Below are positions 53,677 to 61,692 of a DNA stretch of 64,000 nucleotides, piece by piece. Under the pieces are notes generated by a model, which ran no database searches, was not told the origin of the DNA, and saw only the letters and a program-made list of their open reading frames with translations. The position numbers and the translations under genes were made by a program. This DNA is from Sphingobacterium phlebotomi (GTDB lineage Bacteria; Bacteroidota; Bacteroidia; Sphingobacteriales; Sphingobacteriaceae), in contig NZ_VTAV01000007.1 of assembly GCF_008180195.1 (NCBI RefSeq), forward strand, positions 62,001-126,000. The letters run 5' to 3'. Numbering within the stretch: position 1 is the first letter of the stretch; every line of letters starts with the position of its first letter.

Positions 53677-54123
53677 TTATTTTTTAAATATAAAAAAAGC
53701 ATCGTAGTTTTTACCTTTTCGAAAAGATTCCCAGCTATCCTTGTAGAAGCCTTTGACTTCAAACATTTCTTTGATCTCATCCCAGAATTCGGATATACCC
53801 ATTTGATAGAGACGTGTTCTAGCTTGGGTACTACCTTTTGCCATCACGATAGCATTAGGGTGCAAGGTCATGAAGTCTATCACTGCCCTCGCTACAGTTG
53901 ATAACACCTTTTTGGTATCGAGATTGTTTGTGGTAATCAGATCACTTATTTCCTGTGTCTCTGGACAGAAGTCTCCAAATCCAAGATTGTAGATGTTCTC
54001 TTCCAAGTTTATCTGTTGAAATTGAATGACCTTTCTTATACTACCCTTAGGGCCGATACTCGAAAACTCATAATAGTGAATATCTGGTGTCTTTTCGAAA
54101 TCATAATATTCTTCATTATTCAT
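53677..54123 (-). CDS. DUF6934-like protein, possible toxin-antitoxin component
   Basis: 148 residues. NEEYYDFEKTPDIHYYEFSSIGPKGSIRKVIQFQ at the start and MAKGSTQARTRLYQMGIS later, as in a Bacteroidota family named DUF6934 that tends to be paired with a small downstream protein. Function unknown. The promoter at 54180-54187 and an inverted repeat at 54155-54171 right behind the likely start site would allow autorepression, as in toxin-antitoxin modules. Confidence 0.6.
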   Translation of the reverse strand: MNNEEYYDFEKTPDIHYYEFSSIGPKGSIRKVIQFQQINLEENIYNLGFGDFCPETQEISDLITTNNLDTKKVLSTVARAVIDFMTLHPNAIVMAKGSTQARTRLYQMGISEFWDEIKEMFEVKGFYKDSWESFRKGKNYDAFFIFKK

Positions 54124-54154
54124 GATATTTAGATTTTATAAAAAGATAGTCGTT

Positions 54155-54187
54155 AAGTATCATTAATACTTTCTTCCCCCAAATATA
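54155..54187 (-). promoter_or_regulatory. Promoter with operator-like repeat for the DUF6934-like pair
   Basis: Minus strand reads TATATTTG at 54187-54180 (full -7 match). AAGTAT-CATTA-ATACTT (54155-54171) lies directly downstream, over the expected start site, 32 bp before the ATG. Confidence 0.55.
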
Positions 54188-54219
54188 TCAAAAAAAAATA
54201 GTAAAACTAAAAATATTAG

Positions 54220-54244
54220 TATTTTTGTTGTTCAGATTCTGAAC
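54220..54244 (+). promoter_or_regulatory. Promoter with palindrome for the GIY-YIG gene
   Basis: TATTTTTG (54220-54227) is a full -7 match, immediately followed by GTTCAG-ATT-CTGAAC (54230-54244), a perfect palindrome at the start site. It could be a repressor site controlling the nuclease gene, for example by an SOS-type or phage-type regulator. Confidence 0.6.
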
Positions 54245-54289
54245 AAAGTGTTATTAACGTCTGAACATGATACGCAGCAGATTTAACGA

Positions 54290-55072
54290 ATGACAGCAGC
54301 ATTGCAAGCTATGATCGAAAGACTGCCCGGCCTGCCGGGTGTCTATTTCTTCTACACCCAACACGACGATCTCGTCTACATCGGCAAGAGCATACACATC
54401 CGTAAGCGTGTGCAGCAACATTTTCAGGGCAAAGACAATAAATCGCGCAAAATACAACGCACAGTGACGCGTATCGCCTACGAGCCGATGGGAAGCGAAC
54501 TCATCGCCCTGCTTTATGAGTCCGACCTGATCAAGCGCCACCAGCCGCTTTATAACTGTACACAGCGGCGTACTATGAACCCGTTGGGATTATATATACA
54601 ATACGAAAACGGCTATAAGGCACTGCGCATTGCGAATAACCAGGAGCGGGGAGACGAGATCATCACCTTTGCCGGGATGACGGAGGCGAAAAACACCCTT
54701 TATCGGCTCACGGAAAAATATAAGCTCTGTCCGAAAATAAACGGGCTGTACAAAACACGATCCGCCTGTTTTCATTACCAGATCAAGAGCTGCTATGGTG
54801 CCTGCATTGATCAGGAATCTCTCGAAAGCTATAACCAGCGTGTCGATACCTTCTTGCACGCCCATCGTTTCGAAGGGTTTACCAAACTATTTGAGGTAGA
54901 AGGCAGAAGTTCGGCAGAAATGGGACTGGCCTATATCGAGCGCGGTATCTACAGAGGGTTTGGCTTCTGTGCCCGGGAAACCCCCGAGGACCAGCTGCTA
55001 AAGCACATCGCCTATAGAGCCGATAATAAGGATGTGCGCCGTATTTTGATGCGGTATTTGATAAGTGGGTAA
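54290..55072 (+). CDS. GIY-YIG nuclease (DnaQ/Cho-like C-terminal half)
   Basis: 260 residues. The GIY-YIG domain has G17-V-Y, V29-Y-I-G and R40, and the later glutamate region (ELIALLYESDLIKRHQPLYN). After it comes the UvrC/Cho-like region with CYGACIDQESLESYNQRVDTFL. In most Bacteroidota relatives this half is fused behind a DnaQ-type 3'-5' exonuclease (total about 460 residues); here no exonuclease precedes it and a promoter with a palindrome lies directly upstream. It would cut DNA near damage. Confidence 0.82.
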   Translation: MTAALQAMIERLPGLPGVYFFYTQHDDLVYIGKSIHIRKRVQQHFQGKDNKSRKIQRTVTRIAYEPMGSELIALLYESDLIKRHQPLYNCTQRRTMNPLGLYIQYENGYKALRIANNQERGDEIITFAGMTEAKNTLYRLTEKYKLCPKINGLYKTRSACFHYQIKSCYGACIDQESLESYNQRVDTFLHAHRFEGFTKLFEVEGRSSAEMGLAYIERGIYRGFGFCARETPEDQLLKHIAYRADNKDVRRILMRYLISG

Positions 55073-55336
55073 GTTTGATACTTTATTATTTGTGGATTAT
55101 TCTCGTTATAGTCCTTTTTTATTACTTTAGTTCTGTATGACACCAAGACAGAACTCGATATTGAAGTGGACTGGAATAGCATTCGTTTCCGTCCCAACTT
55201 TGGTTCTTTTTGATAATTAATTGATTAACATGGTCTTATTTTTTTGTGAAGACAAGACAGTTATGAAGTGAAAACTAAATGCCGCTAATAAGTTTGAGCT
55301 CACGTTCAAATTTTAAATCATCATATCGAGCCAAAG

Positions 55337-55813
55337 CTAATCCCCGATTCTTTTTCGTAGCATCACCATATCCTTTAGCTGCACACCGTGCTCGTATATT
55401 GGTTGGGCATAGTTAACGATAAAAAAATCTTTCCTGATTGCGAAGCGCTCAAAGCCCGCTTTTTGATAAAATTTGATCTGCTTTGCTGCGATATCAGGTG
55501 TACCTACTATGATTTCCTGGAATCCCATGTCTTTTGCCCGATTTTCTGCATCAGCCAGCATAAATTTTCCGATGCCTTGGCTTTGGTGTGTGTCTTCCAC
55601 AGCGATGTTTTTCAACTCAATCGTGTCGTGACTGAGGGAATAGAGCACATATATCCCAATAATGCTATTTTCCGTCTCCACGACATAACTATCGCCGTCG
55701 TGGATGTATTTATCGATTGCAGCGATCGTCTCATCCGCGAGTAACAATAGGTCATATGGGATATCCTCAGATCGGAGGAGCTCCCTTGTCTTTATATCCT
55801 TTCTCTCGGTCAT
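55337..55813 (-). CDS. GNAT family acetyltransferase
   Basis: 158 residues. IAVEDTHQSQGIGKFMLADAENRAKDMG is the acetyl-CoA loop and KQIKFYQKAGFERF the closing part. Substrate unknown. The gene stands alone on the minus strand between the GIY-YIG nuclease and catB. Codon use is similar to the core regions. Confidence 0.85.
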   Translation of the reverse strand: MTERKDIKTRELLRSEDIPYDLLLLADETIAAIDKYIHDGDSYVVETENSIIGIYVLYSLSHDTIELKNIAVEDTHQSQGIGKFMLADAENRAKDMGFQEIIVGTPDIAAKQIKFYQKAGFERFAIRKDFFIVNYAQPIYEHGVQLKDMVMLRKRIGD

Positions 55814-55965
55814 TTGTTGAAAATTGCAGGTATAGCCCCAAATGTAGCTAATTTACTTAATATCCCTTGTAGCGGTTTATCCACCATGACCTTTATCATT
55901 TAGGGCAGTTGGGTAATACCATTAAGTTATTGCAATTAGCAAAGTAAAGTAATGGTAAATTAAAT

Positions 55966-56035
55966 TATATTTGTGCCATGAAGCTCTCAGACTAGCACAT
56001 AACAAATACTCTTTAACGAACAGTAACCCCTGTTC
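55966..56035 (+). promoter_or_regulatory. catB promoter and 5' leader hairpin
   Basis: TATATTTG (55966-55973) is a full -7 match. A small hairpin GAACAG-TAACCC-CTGTTC (56018-56035) lies in the leader about 36 bp before the ATG at 56071. A possible 5-codon leader ORF at 55978 begins at the start site itself, so it is unlikely to be used. Confidence 0.55.
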
Positions 56036-56070
56036 TGAATTTTTATTTGTTAATTTTTAAACACGCTAAA

Positions 56071-56703
56071 ATGAGTAATTTTTTCGAAAGTCCTTTCAAG
56101 GGCAAAATAATCAAAGACCATATCACAAATCCCAATATTATCGCGGGTAAATATTCTTACTATTCAGGATATTATCATGGGCACTCGTTTGACGATTGTG
56201 CACGCTATTTATTTCCGGATAGGGATAATGTTGACAAACTTATTATCGGATCGTACTGTTCTATCGGAAGTGGTACCAGTTTTATCATGGCGGGTAATCA
56301 AGGGCATCGGCACGATTGGATTTCAAGTTTTCCTTTTTTCTATATGATGACAGAAGTTGAAACATTTAAAGGAGCCCTCGATGGATATTCAGGAGCCAGA
56401 AATACAATTATAGGCAACGATGTGTGGATAGGAAGCGAGGCTATGATTATGCCAGGAGTAATAATTGGTGATGGAGCTGTCATCGGCAGTCGGTCTTTAG
56501 TAACCAAAGATGTTGAGCCGTACACCATCATTGGTGGAAACCCTTCGAAACCCATAAAAAAGAGGTTTGAAGAAGATGAGATCAAAAAGCTCTTGGAAAT
56601 GAAGTGGTGGGAATGGGATGAAAGATATCTGTTTGATGCGATTCCCATTCTTTGCTCTAACAATATTGACTTGCTATATGCGTATTTTAAGAAAATGAAA
56701 TAA
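56071..56703 (+). CDS. catB: Type B chloramphenicol acetyltransferase (xenobiotic acetyltransferase)
   Basis: 210 residues from the ATG of [12 protein letters not shown], the normal size and start for CatB. Left-handed beta-helix with hexapeptide repeats: [28 protein letters not shown] (the His at about residue 80 is catalytic), then [20 protein letters not shown] and [25 protein letters not shown]. It O-acetylates chloramphenicol or similar drugs in the cytoplasm as a trimer. Family members also include streptogramin acetyltransferases, but the start and the loop favour CatB. A symmetric palindrome follows the stop. Confidence 0.93.
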   Translation: MSNFFESPFKGKIIKDHITNPNIIAGKYSYYSGYYHGHSFDDCARYLFPDRDNVDKLIIGSYCSIGSGTSFIMAGNQGHRHDWISSFPFFYMMTEVETFKGALDGYSGARNTIIGNDVWIGSEAMIMPGVIIGDGAVIGSRSLVTKDVEPYTIIGGNPSKPIKKRFEEDEIKKLLEMKWWEWDERYLFDAIPILCSNNIDLLYAYFKKMK

Positions 56704-56725
56704 GAAGAATTAAACCCAATTAGTT

Positions 56726-56752
56726 CAGTTGTCGCAAAATTTGCGACAACTG
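56726..56752. terminator. 27-bp palindrome after catB
   Basis: CAGTTGTCGCAAA, one base, then its exact complement, 56726-56752. It lies 22 bp after the catB stop and may end the transcript, although no T run follows directly; it could also be a binding site. Confidence 0.55.
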
Positions 56753-56838
56753 ACTCAACCATTGTTCTTTTAACGCTGCTATCTCCCTTATTATTTCTAG
56801 TGGGGTTTATCATTTAACAATTAAGGAACAGCGCTCCA

Positions 56839-57400
56839 TTAATTTACCGCAATAGTATCAACCGACAGTATTTTTTCACCTCTTGTTTGAAAGAAAATAG
56901 AACAATTTGGCAACCATTTTCTCAAATTTTCTTTATCATGTTCAGTTAAAAAATCGTCGTCCAATCGCAAACTCCTTAAGTGGGTCAACGTCGCTATTTT
57001 AGGTGAGATATATGTAATAGGATTATTCCATATCTCCAACTTTTCAAGATTTTTTAAATCAGCTATATTATCAGGAATACTGTCAATCTCGTTGTCAAAG
57101 ATCAGTAACTCCCTGACGTTTCCCAGAAACTTTGTTTCCCGAGTCAAACTTTTGATAACATTGCTATATAAATATAATGTTTCCAGCTTTTGCAAGCGCT
57201 CGTCAATGAAGGTGATGTCTGCTAGTTTATTATTCTACAACGAAAGCCATTTTAGACTAGGAATTGTTTTGATCTTCTCTGGAAACGTAATCAAATCGTT
57301 TCTAGATAGATCAAAATGTGCCAAACTATCCATCTGCGATAGGTCGCACGGGATCTTCGTTATACCCGTTTCTGCGAAAGTCTACCGATTCGTGTTACAA
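56839..57400 (-). pseudogene. Broken leucine-rich-repeat protein gene
   Basis: The longest intact piece (56839-57195) has LRR units such as KNLEKLEIWNNPI and LTHLRSLRLDDDFL. The same frame continues upstream with more repeats (DSLAHFDLSRNDLITFPEKI, SLKWLSL) but is cut by an amber codon at 57235-57237 and again near 57382-57384, where a one-base slip also appears. So the gene has at least two lesions and no start. LRR proteins of this kind are often secreted or envelope adhesins. The 57400-57590 gap holds only further decayed LRR-like sequence. Confidence 0.75.
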
Positions 57401-57591
57401 ACCTATAGTTCTGCGCGAAGAAGAACTTCTAGATTTCAAGGTGATGGGTGTTTCAAAAGCCAGCTGTCGCAACCGTGATTGTACTGCGGATTCGGAATAA
57501 GGGACAACTTAGTCATCTTATGGATCGTCAAAGTAGGGAAGTGGTAATCCACCTCCAAAGTGCCGAGCAGTAAGTAAGTCATGCCTCCGGA

Positions 57592-58569
57592 TTAGGAAAC
57601 GACGTACCTTGTAATATGTTGATATTCTTGACCCGGAAGTAGGATAGGAGAAGGAAAGCACGTATGGTTAGGTGCATTAGGAAAGTGTTGTGTTTCCAGG
57701 CATATTCCGCCATTGTTGACGTAAAGCTGTAACCCAGGCATAGTTGTGTAGACCTTCAATGTTCTTCCACTGGAATGATGAGAGAGAGTTGCTGCTAAAG
57801 CTAACTTTTCTGACAAATTTTTCTGTATTACGTAGTTAACATTATAAACTTCGACCTTATCAATAGGAGCTTTTATAGGTCGGTGTTCTCTAAAATCGTA
57901 AGGAGTATTGTGGACATCAGATAGCTCGCCAGTTGGGATTTTCCTATCTGTTGGCGTGTATGTATTTGCTAAAACCGTCAAGGAATGCTCAAGCATTGCG
58001 TCTTTATTAGCAACTAAATTAAAATAAGTGTGGTTCGTTAAACTCAATACGGTAGGCTTATCCGTTTGTGCCCTATATTTAATTGATAATGAGTTGTCAT
58101 CTCCCAAACTATATGTTACCCAAACTTTCACATTACCAGGATATCCCTCGTCTCCGTCGAGGCTTATATGATAAAGAGTGATAGAAGCTCTAGAACGATC
58201 TAGCAGCTGTAGTTGCCATATCTTTTTATCAAAGCCACAGTTGCCACCATGCAAATGGTGATTCTCATAATTTTTACTTAAACTATATTTTTGGCCATCT
58301 AACAAAAACTCCGCATTGGCTATAAAGTTGGAATATCGACCGATTATTGCACCTGGATAAAATGTGCAGTTCAAATAATCTTTTATATTATCGAATCCAA
58401 CGACAATAGACGACCACTTTCCATATCGATCCGGCACATGCCAGTTCGTAATGGTTGCTCCATAATTAGTAATAGATACTGTGTGCCCATTCTTATTAAA
58501 AAGTGTATATAGATTTATTTTTTGACCACGAATACGGCCAAATGCTGATATTTTCACGTCTGTCATCAT
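57592..58569 (-). CDS. galM: Aldose 1-epimerase
   Basis: 325 residues, usual size. Catalytic His180 in TNHTYFNL, base Glu292 in LETQHFPN, and the substrate histidines in NHHLHGG (104-107). It interconverts the alpha and beta anomers of galactose, glucose or other aldoses in the cytoplasm; no signal peptide is seen. The start lies 1 bp after the stop of the LacI-type regulator, so both are on one transcript. It likely serves the sugar imported by the divergent SSS transporter. Confidence 0.92.
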   Translation of the reverse strand: MMTDVKISAFGRIRGQKINLYTLFNKNGHTVSITNYGATITNWHVPDRYGKWSSIVVGFDNIKDYLNCTFYPGAIIGRYSNFIANAEFLLDGQKYSLSKNYENHHLHGGNCGFDKKIWQLQLLDRSRASITLYHISLDGDEGYPGNVKVWVTYSLGDDNSLSIKYRAQTDKPTVLSLTNHTYFNLVANKDAMLEHSLTVLANTYTPTDRKIPTGELSDVHNTPYDFREHRPIKAPIDKVEVYNVNYVIQKNLSEKLALAATLSHHSSGRTLKVYTTMPGLQLYVNNGGICLETQHFPNAPNHTCFPSPILLPGQEYQHITRYVVS

Positions 58570-58570
58570 A

Positions 58571-59740
58571 TTATTTTTTCCGTAAAGAAGAATCCCGAAT
58601 TAAAAGTTTGCCTATCACGGTTTTCGTTTTTGTTGCGGCTCTGTCTCCCGAAATGACTTGATCAAAGAACAACTCCACTGCCGATTGACCTATTTTGAAC
58701 GCATAGGGGTCATAAGAAGTGAGTGCTGGTTCAATTATTTCTCCAGTATAATCGTTTCCAAAACCAGCCACACAAATCTCTTGCGGAACCTTAATATTTT
58801 TCTTTTTTAGATACATCATTGTAATAATCGCACTGTTGTCTGAGATGCAAAAAATAGCGTCAGGAGGATTTTCTGACGAAAGCCAGAGATCTACCGTTTG
58901 CAAAATGGATACTTTACTGAAGTCAGTGTAAGCAATGAGTGAGGGAGTAGCCGGAATATTATTTTTTTGAAGTGATTTAAAATAGCCCTCCAGACGTTTT
59001 TTTGTGATATACAAGTGTTTCGGTCCTGCAAGCACCGCAATATTAAGGCATCCTTGATCGATGAGATGGTCTGTAATTTGTTCTGCTCCATTTTCATTGT
59101 CGAGTAGTACTCTCGACGTGTCGATTTCCTCACATATCCGATCAAAATGGATGATAGGGATTCCCTTGTTAAGTTGTAATTTGATGTGTTCAAAAGATTC
59201 TGTCTCCTTGGTATGGCACACCAGTATTCCATCGAGCCAATTTTGCATCATTGTTTGCAAATTAGCCACCTCTGTTTTGTGTGATTCATTGGATTGGCAA
59301 ATCATTACTTTATAACCGGCTGTCGAAGCCGCATGTTGGATACCACTGAGTACTTTTGCGAAAAAAGGGTTCTCCAGATCCGGTATTATAATTCCAATGG
59401 TTTGCGTCTCTCGGCTGTACAGGCTGCGTGCGAGTGGATTAGGTTGATAATCCATTTCGATAGAAACTTGCTTAATTAAACTCTTTGTAGCCTCACTGAT
59501 ATCACCGTGATTCTTCAATGCTCGAGACACCGTTGAAGCAGACACACCGACTGCTTTTGCGATATCTAGAATAGTTGTTTGGTGTTTTCGAAAGGCAGAG
59601 ACGTTGTTTTTTTGCCTTTTCTTGACCAGTGTAAAGTGAAAATTACAAAACTTGCATACATAGCGTTGTAAACCTCGGACAAAACCAGATCTCAATACGG
59701 TCTCATCTCTATTGCATTTTGGACATTTTACTCTAGGCAT
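58571..59740 (-). CDS. LacI family regulator with an N-terminal zinc ribbon
   Basis: 389 residues from the ATG of MPRVKCPKC. Residues 1-40 form a Cys4 zinc ribbon (C6-x2-C9 ... C29-x2-C32) like that of IS1-type InsA proteins. The LacI helix-turn-helix follows (57-77: TILDIAKAVGVSASTVSRAL) and then a periplasmic-binding-protein-like sensor (100-385) with DLENPFFAKVLSGI. The longer frame to 59788 overlaps the -7 box at 59788-59795 and is rejected. Probably represses its own operon and the divergent transporter operon through the tandem GCAAACG sites at 59824-59848 until a sugar binds. Confidence 0.9.
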   Translation of the reverse strand: MPRVKCPKCNRDETVLRSGFVRGLQRYVCKFCNFHFTLVKKRQKNNVSAFRKHQTTILDIAKAVGVSASTVSRALKNHGDISEATKSLIKQVSIEMDYQPNPLARSLYSRETQTIGIIIPDLENPFFAKVLSGIQHAASTAGYKVMICQSNESHKTEVANLQTMMQNWLDGILVCHTKETESFEHIKLQLNKGIPIIHFDRICEEIDTSRVLLDNENGAEQITDHLIDQGCLNIAVLAGPKHLYITKKRLEGYFKSLQKNNIPATPSLIAYTDFSKVSILQTVDLWLSSENPPDAIFCISDNSAIITMMYLKKKNIKVPQEICVAGFGNDYTGEIIEPALTSYDPYAFKIGQSAVELFFDQVISGDRAATKTKTVIGKLLIRDSSLRKK

Positions 59741-59787
59741 ATTATTCTTCCAATTATTGTTTATACATGGTGTGGGTTTTACATGCA

Positions 59788-59795
59788 CAAAAATA
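59788..59795 (-). promoter_or_regulatory. Bacteroidota -7 box (TATTTTTG) for the LacI-type gene
   Basis: Minus strand reads TATTTTTG, a full TAnnTTTG match, 48 bp before the ATG at 59740, about 30 bp from the operator at 59824. Confidence 0.55.
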
Positions 59796-59823
59796 GTAAA
59801 ATAATATTTTTATAGATATATAT

Positions 59824-59848
59824 CGCAAACGTTTCCGCAAACGATTTC
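59824..59848. promoter_or_regulatory. Tandem LacI-type operator
   Basis: GCAAACGTTTCC (59825-59836) directly followed by GCAAACGATTTC (59837-59848), a 12-bp tandem repeat. The first contains the palindromic core AAACGTTT typical of LacI-family sites. It sits between the divergent promoters of the LacI-type and transporter genes, so one protein could control both. Confidence 0.7.
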
Positions 59849-59976
59849 GATAGAAAAAATGATTTTATAAGCTTTTTTATGTTGTATAATAGCTTAATTA
59901 TTAGATATATTAGTCGAAGATTATATTCCTGTTTATTAATTGAATCTATTTCTAAAAGCGATATTATATATATAAT

Positions 59977-61689
59977 ATGACACTGCACGATTACCTTATA
60001 TTGATGATATATTCCGTTGGGATGTTGGCTATTGGTTTAATCTTAAGTCGATGGAATAAAAGCGCTGCTGACATGTTTGCAGTAAGTAAGCAATCCCCTT
60101 GGTGGTTATCTGGTATTTCTTCATTTATGAGTGCTTTTTCTGCAGGAACCTTTGTTGTTTGGGGAGGTATCGCATTCAAACATGGAGCGGTTGCGATTAG
60201 TATTTTGATGTGCTTAGGTATTAGCTCTTTCATCGTCGGAAAAACATTAGCAGGACGTTGGGCGAAATTAGGGGTAACCACCATAGGAGAATATATTAAT
60301 ATTCGTTTCGGCAGATCAGTGGTGCAATTCTACACATGGATAGGGATGTGCCTTAAGCTCGTATCTATGAGTGTAGCTTTATATGCATTTGCGATATTAT
60401 TTTGCAGCCTCGTACCTTTAGAAGAGGGGAACTTTCTTCGAGATGAAAGTACGGGTAATCTCTCTATAACCTATGCCTGTATCATATCAGGGCTATTGAT
60501 GTTGGTCTATACCGTGAGTGGTGGTCTTTGGGCCGTATTAATCATCGATGCGGTACAATTTGTTATCCTTACCGTAACGGTATTATTCGTTGTCCCCCTC
60601 AGCTTTGCTTCTATTGGCGGGGTCGGAAACTTTCTTGACCAGGTGCCAGATGGCTTTTTACAAATAGCCAGTGGTAAGTTCACGTATTGGTTTCTCTTGG
60701 GCTGGATAGTCGTCCATACGTTTAAATTAGGAGGTGAATGGGTGTTTATACAGCGGTTCCTTGCCGTAAAAAGCCCCAAGGATGCAAGAAAGTCTGCATA
60801 TCTTCTAGGAATCCTATACTTGGTGAGTCCCGTAATATGGATGTTGCCCGCTATGATATATCGTATTGTTGATCCCAATGCCAATCCAGAACAAGCCTAT
60901 TTTTTAGCCTGTGCGGCGGTATTGCCTGCTGGGATGATGGGGCTCCTTTTGGCCTCGATGTTTTCAGCTGCAGCTAGTTATATCGATGGGGAGATAAACG
61001 TGTACGCAGGTGCGATAACGAATGATTGGTACAAGGCTTTGATAAGGCCTAGTGCAAGCGACGTAGAACTGGTAACGGTGGGGCGAATTAGTACTTTTCT
61101 CATAGGAGCGATAATTATTTGCGGAGCGGTAGCCATACCCTATGTCGGTGGTGCTGAAAATGTAATCCTCACCATTACCTCTTTGCTCGTGGTACCGATG
61201 GTTTTACCAACTTTATGGGGACTCCTTTTTAAGAAAACGACGCAGCAAGCCGTATGGATTACTACTGGATTAAGTTTTTTAGCGGCTGCTTTAGTGAAAA
61301 TTTTCATTAAAGAAAACTCGGGAAATTCGTTTATAGATTGGTTGCTAGAGAACTCCTTGGTTTTAGAGGCCAGCGTAGGCATACTTGTGCCATTATTAAC
61401 ACTGTCGTTGTTTGAACTATCCGCGAAAAATACTGCTCTGGGATTTATTGAGGTGCAATCAAAATCAATCGATTATACAGTTACAGACACTCCGATAGCA
61501 ATTGCAGAATACCCTGCAAGATTATTGGCGTATAGTATCGGTTGCCTCGCATTTATCATGTTTATCTTATCTATTGTAGTGGACGATAAACAGATTATGA
61601 TTGCGGCATTTGCGGTAGTTCTCATGACAATATGTATGATCATATTATGGGGTCTGAGGAAGTTTAAGAAAATTAATAAAGAATGTTGA
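59977..61689 (+). CDS. Sodium:solute symporter (SSS family)
   Basis: 570 residues with about 13-14 membrane helices. SSS features include SGISSFMSAFSAGTFVVWGG near the start and FSAAASYIDGEINVYAGAI in the middle (the substrate and Na+ region). It imports a sugar, sialic acid or a carboxylate together with sodium. It is followed by an FAD-dependent oxidoreductase after 3 bp, so they form one operon. Substrate not determined. Confidence 0.88.
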   Translation: MTLHDYLILMIYSVGMLAIGLILSRWNKSAADMFAVSKQSPWWLSGISSFMSAFSAGTFVVWGGIAFKHGAVAISILMCLGISSFIVGKTLAGRWAKLGVTTIGEYINIRFGRSVVQFYTWIGMCLKLVSMSVALYAFAILFCSLVPLEEGNFLRDESTGNLSITYACIISGLLMLVYTVSGGLWAVLIIDAVQFVILTVTVLFVVPLSFASIGGVGNFLDQVPDGFLQIASGKFTYWFLLGWIVVHTFKLGGEWVFIQRFLAVKSPKDARKSAYLLGILYLVSPVIWMLPAMIYRIVDPNANPEQAYFLACAAVLPAGMMGLLLASMFSAAASYIDGEINVYAGAITNDWYKALIRPSASDVELVTVGRISTFLIGAIIICGAVAIPYVGGAENVILTITSLLVVPMVLPTLWGLLFKKTTQQAVWITTGLSFLAAALVKIFIKENSGNSFIDWLLENSLVLEASVGILVPLLTLSLFELSAKNTALGFIEVQSKSIDYTVTDTPIAIAEYPARLLAYSIGCLAFIMFILSIVVDDKQIMIAAFAVVLMTICMIILWGLRKFKKINKEC

Positions 61690-61692
61690 AAT

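Noticed and set aside
55978..55995. Five-codon leader peptide upstream of catB, as in attenuated cat genes
   Set aside because: Its ATG coincides with the expected transcription start, so it would hardly be translated, and the hairpin does not cover the catB start.
58571..59788. Longer start of the LacI-type regulator at 59788
   Set aside because: It would place the start codon on the -7 box, while the family begins right before the first zinc cysteine pair.
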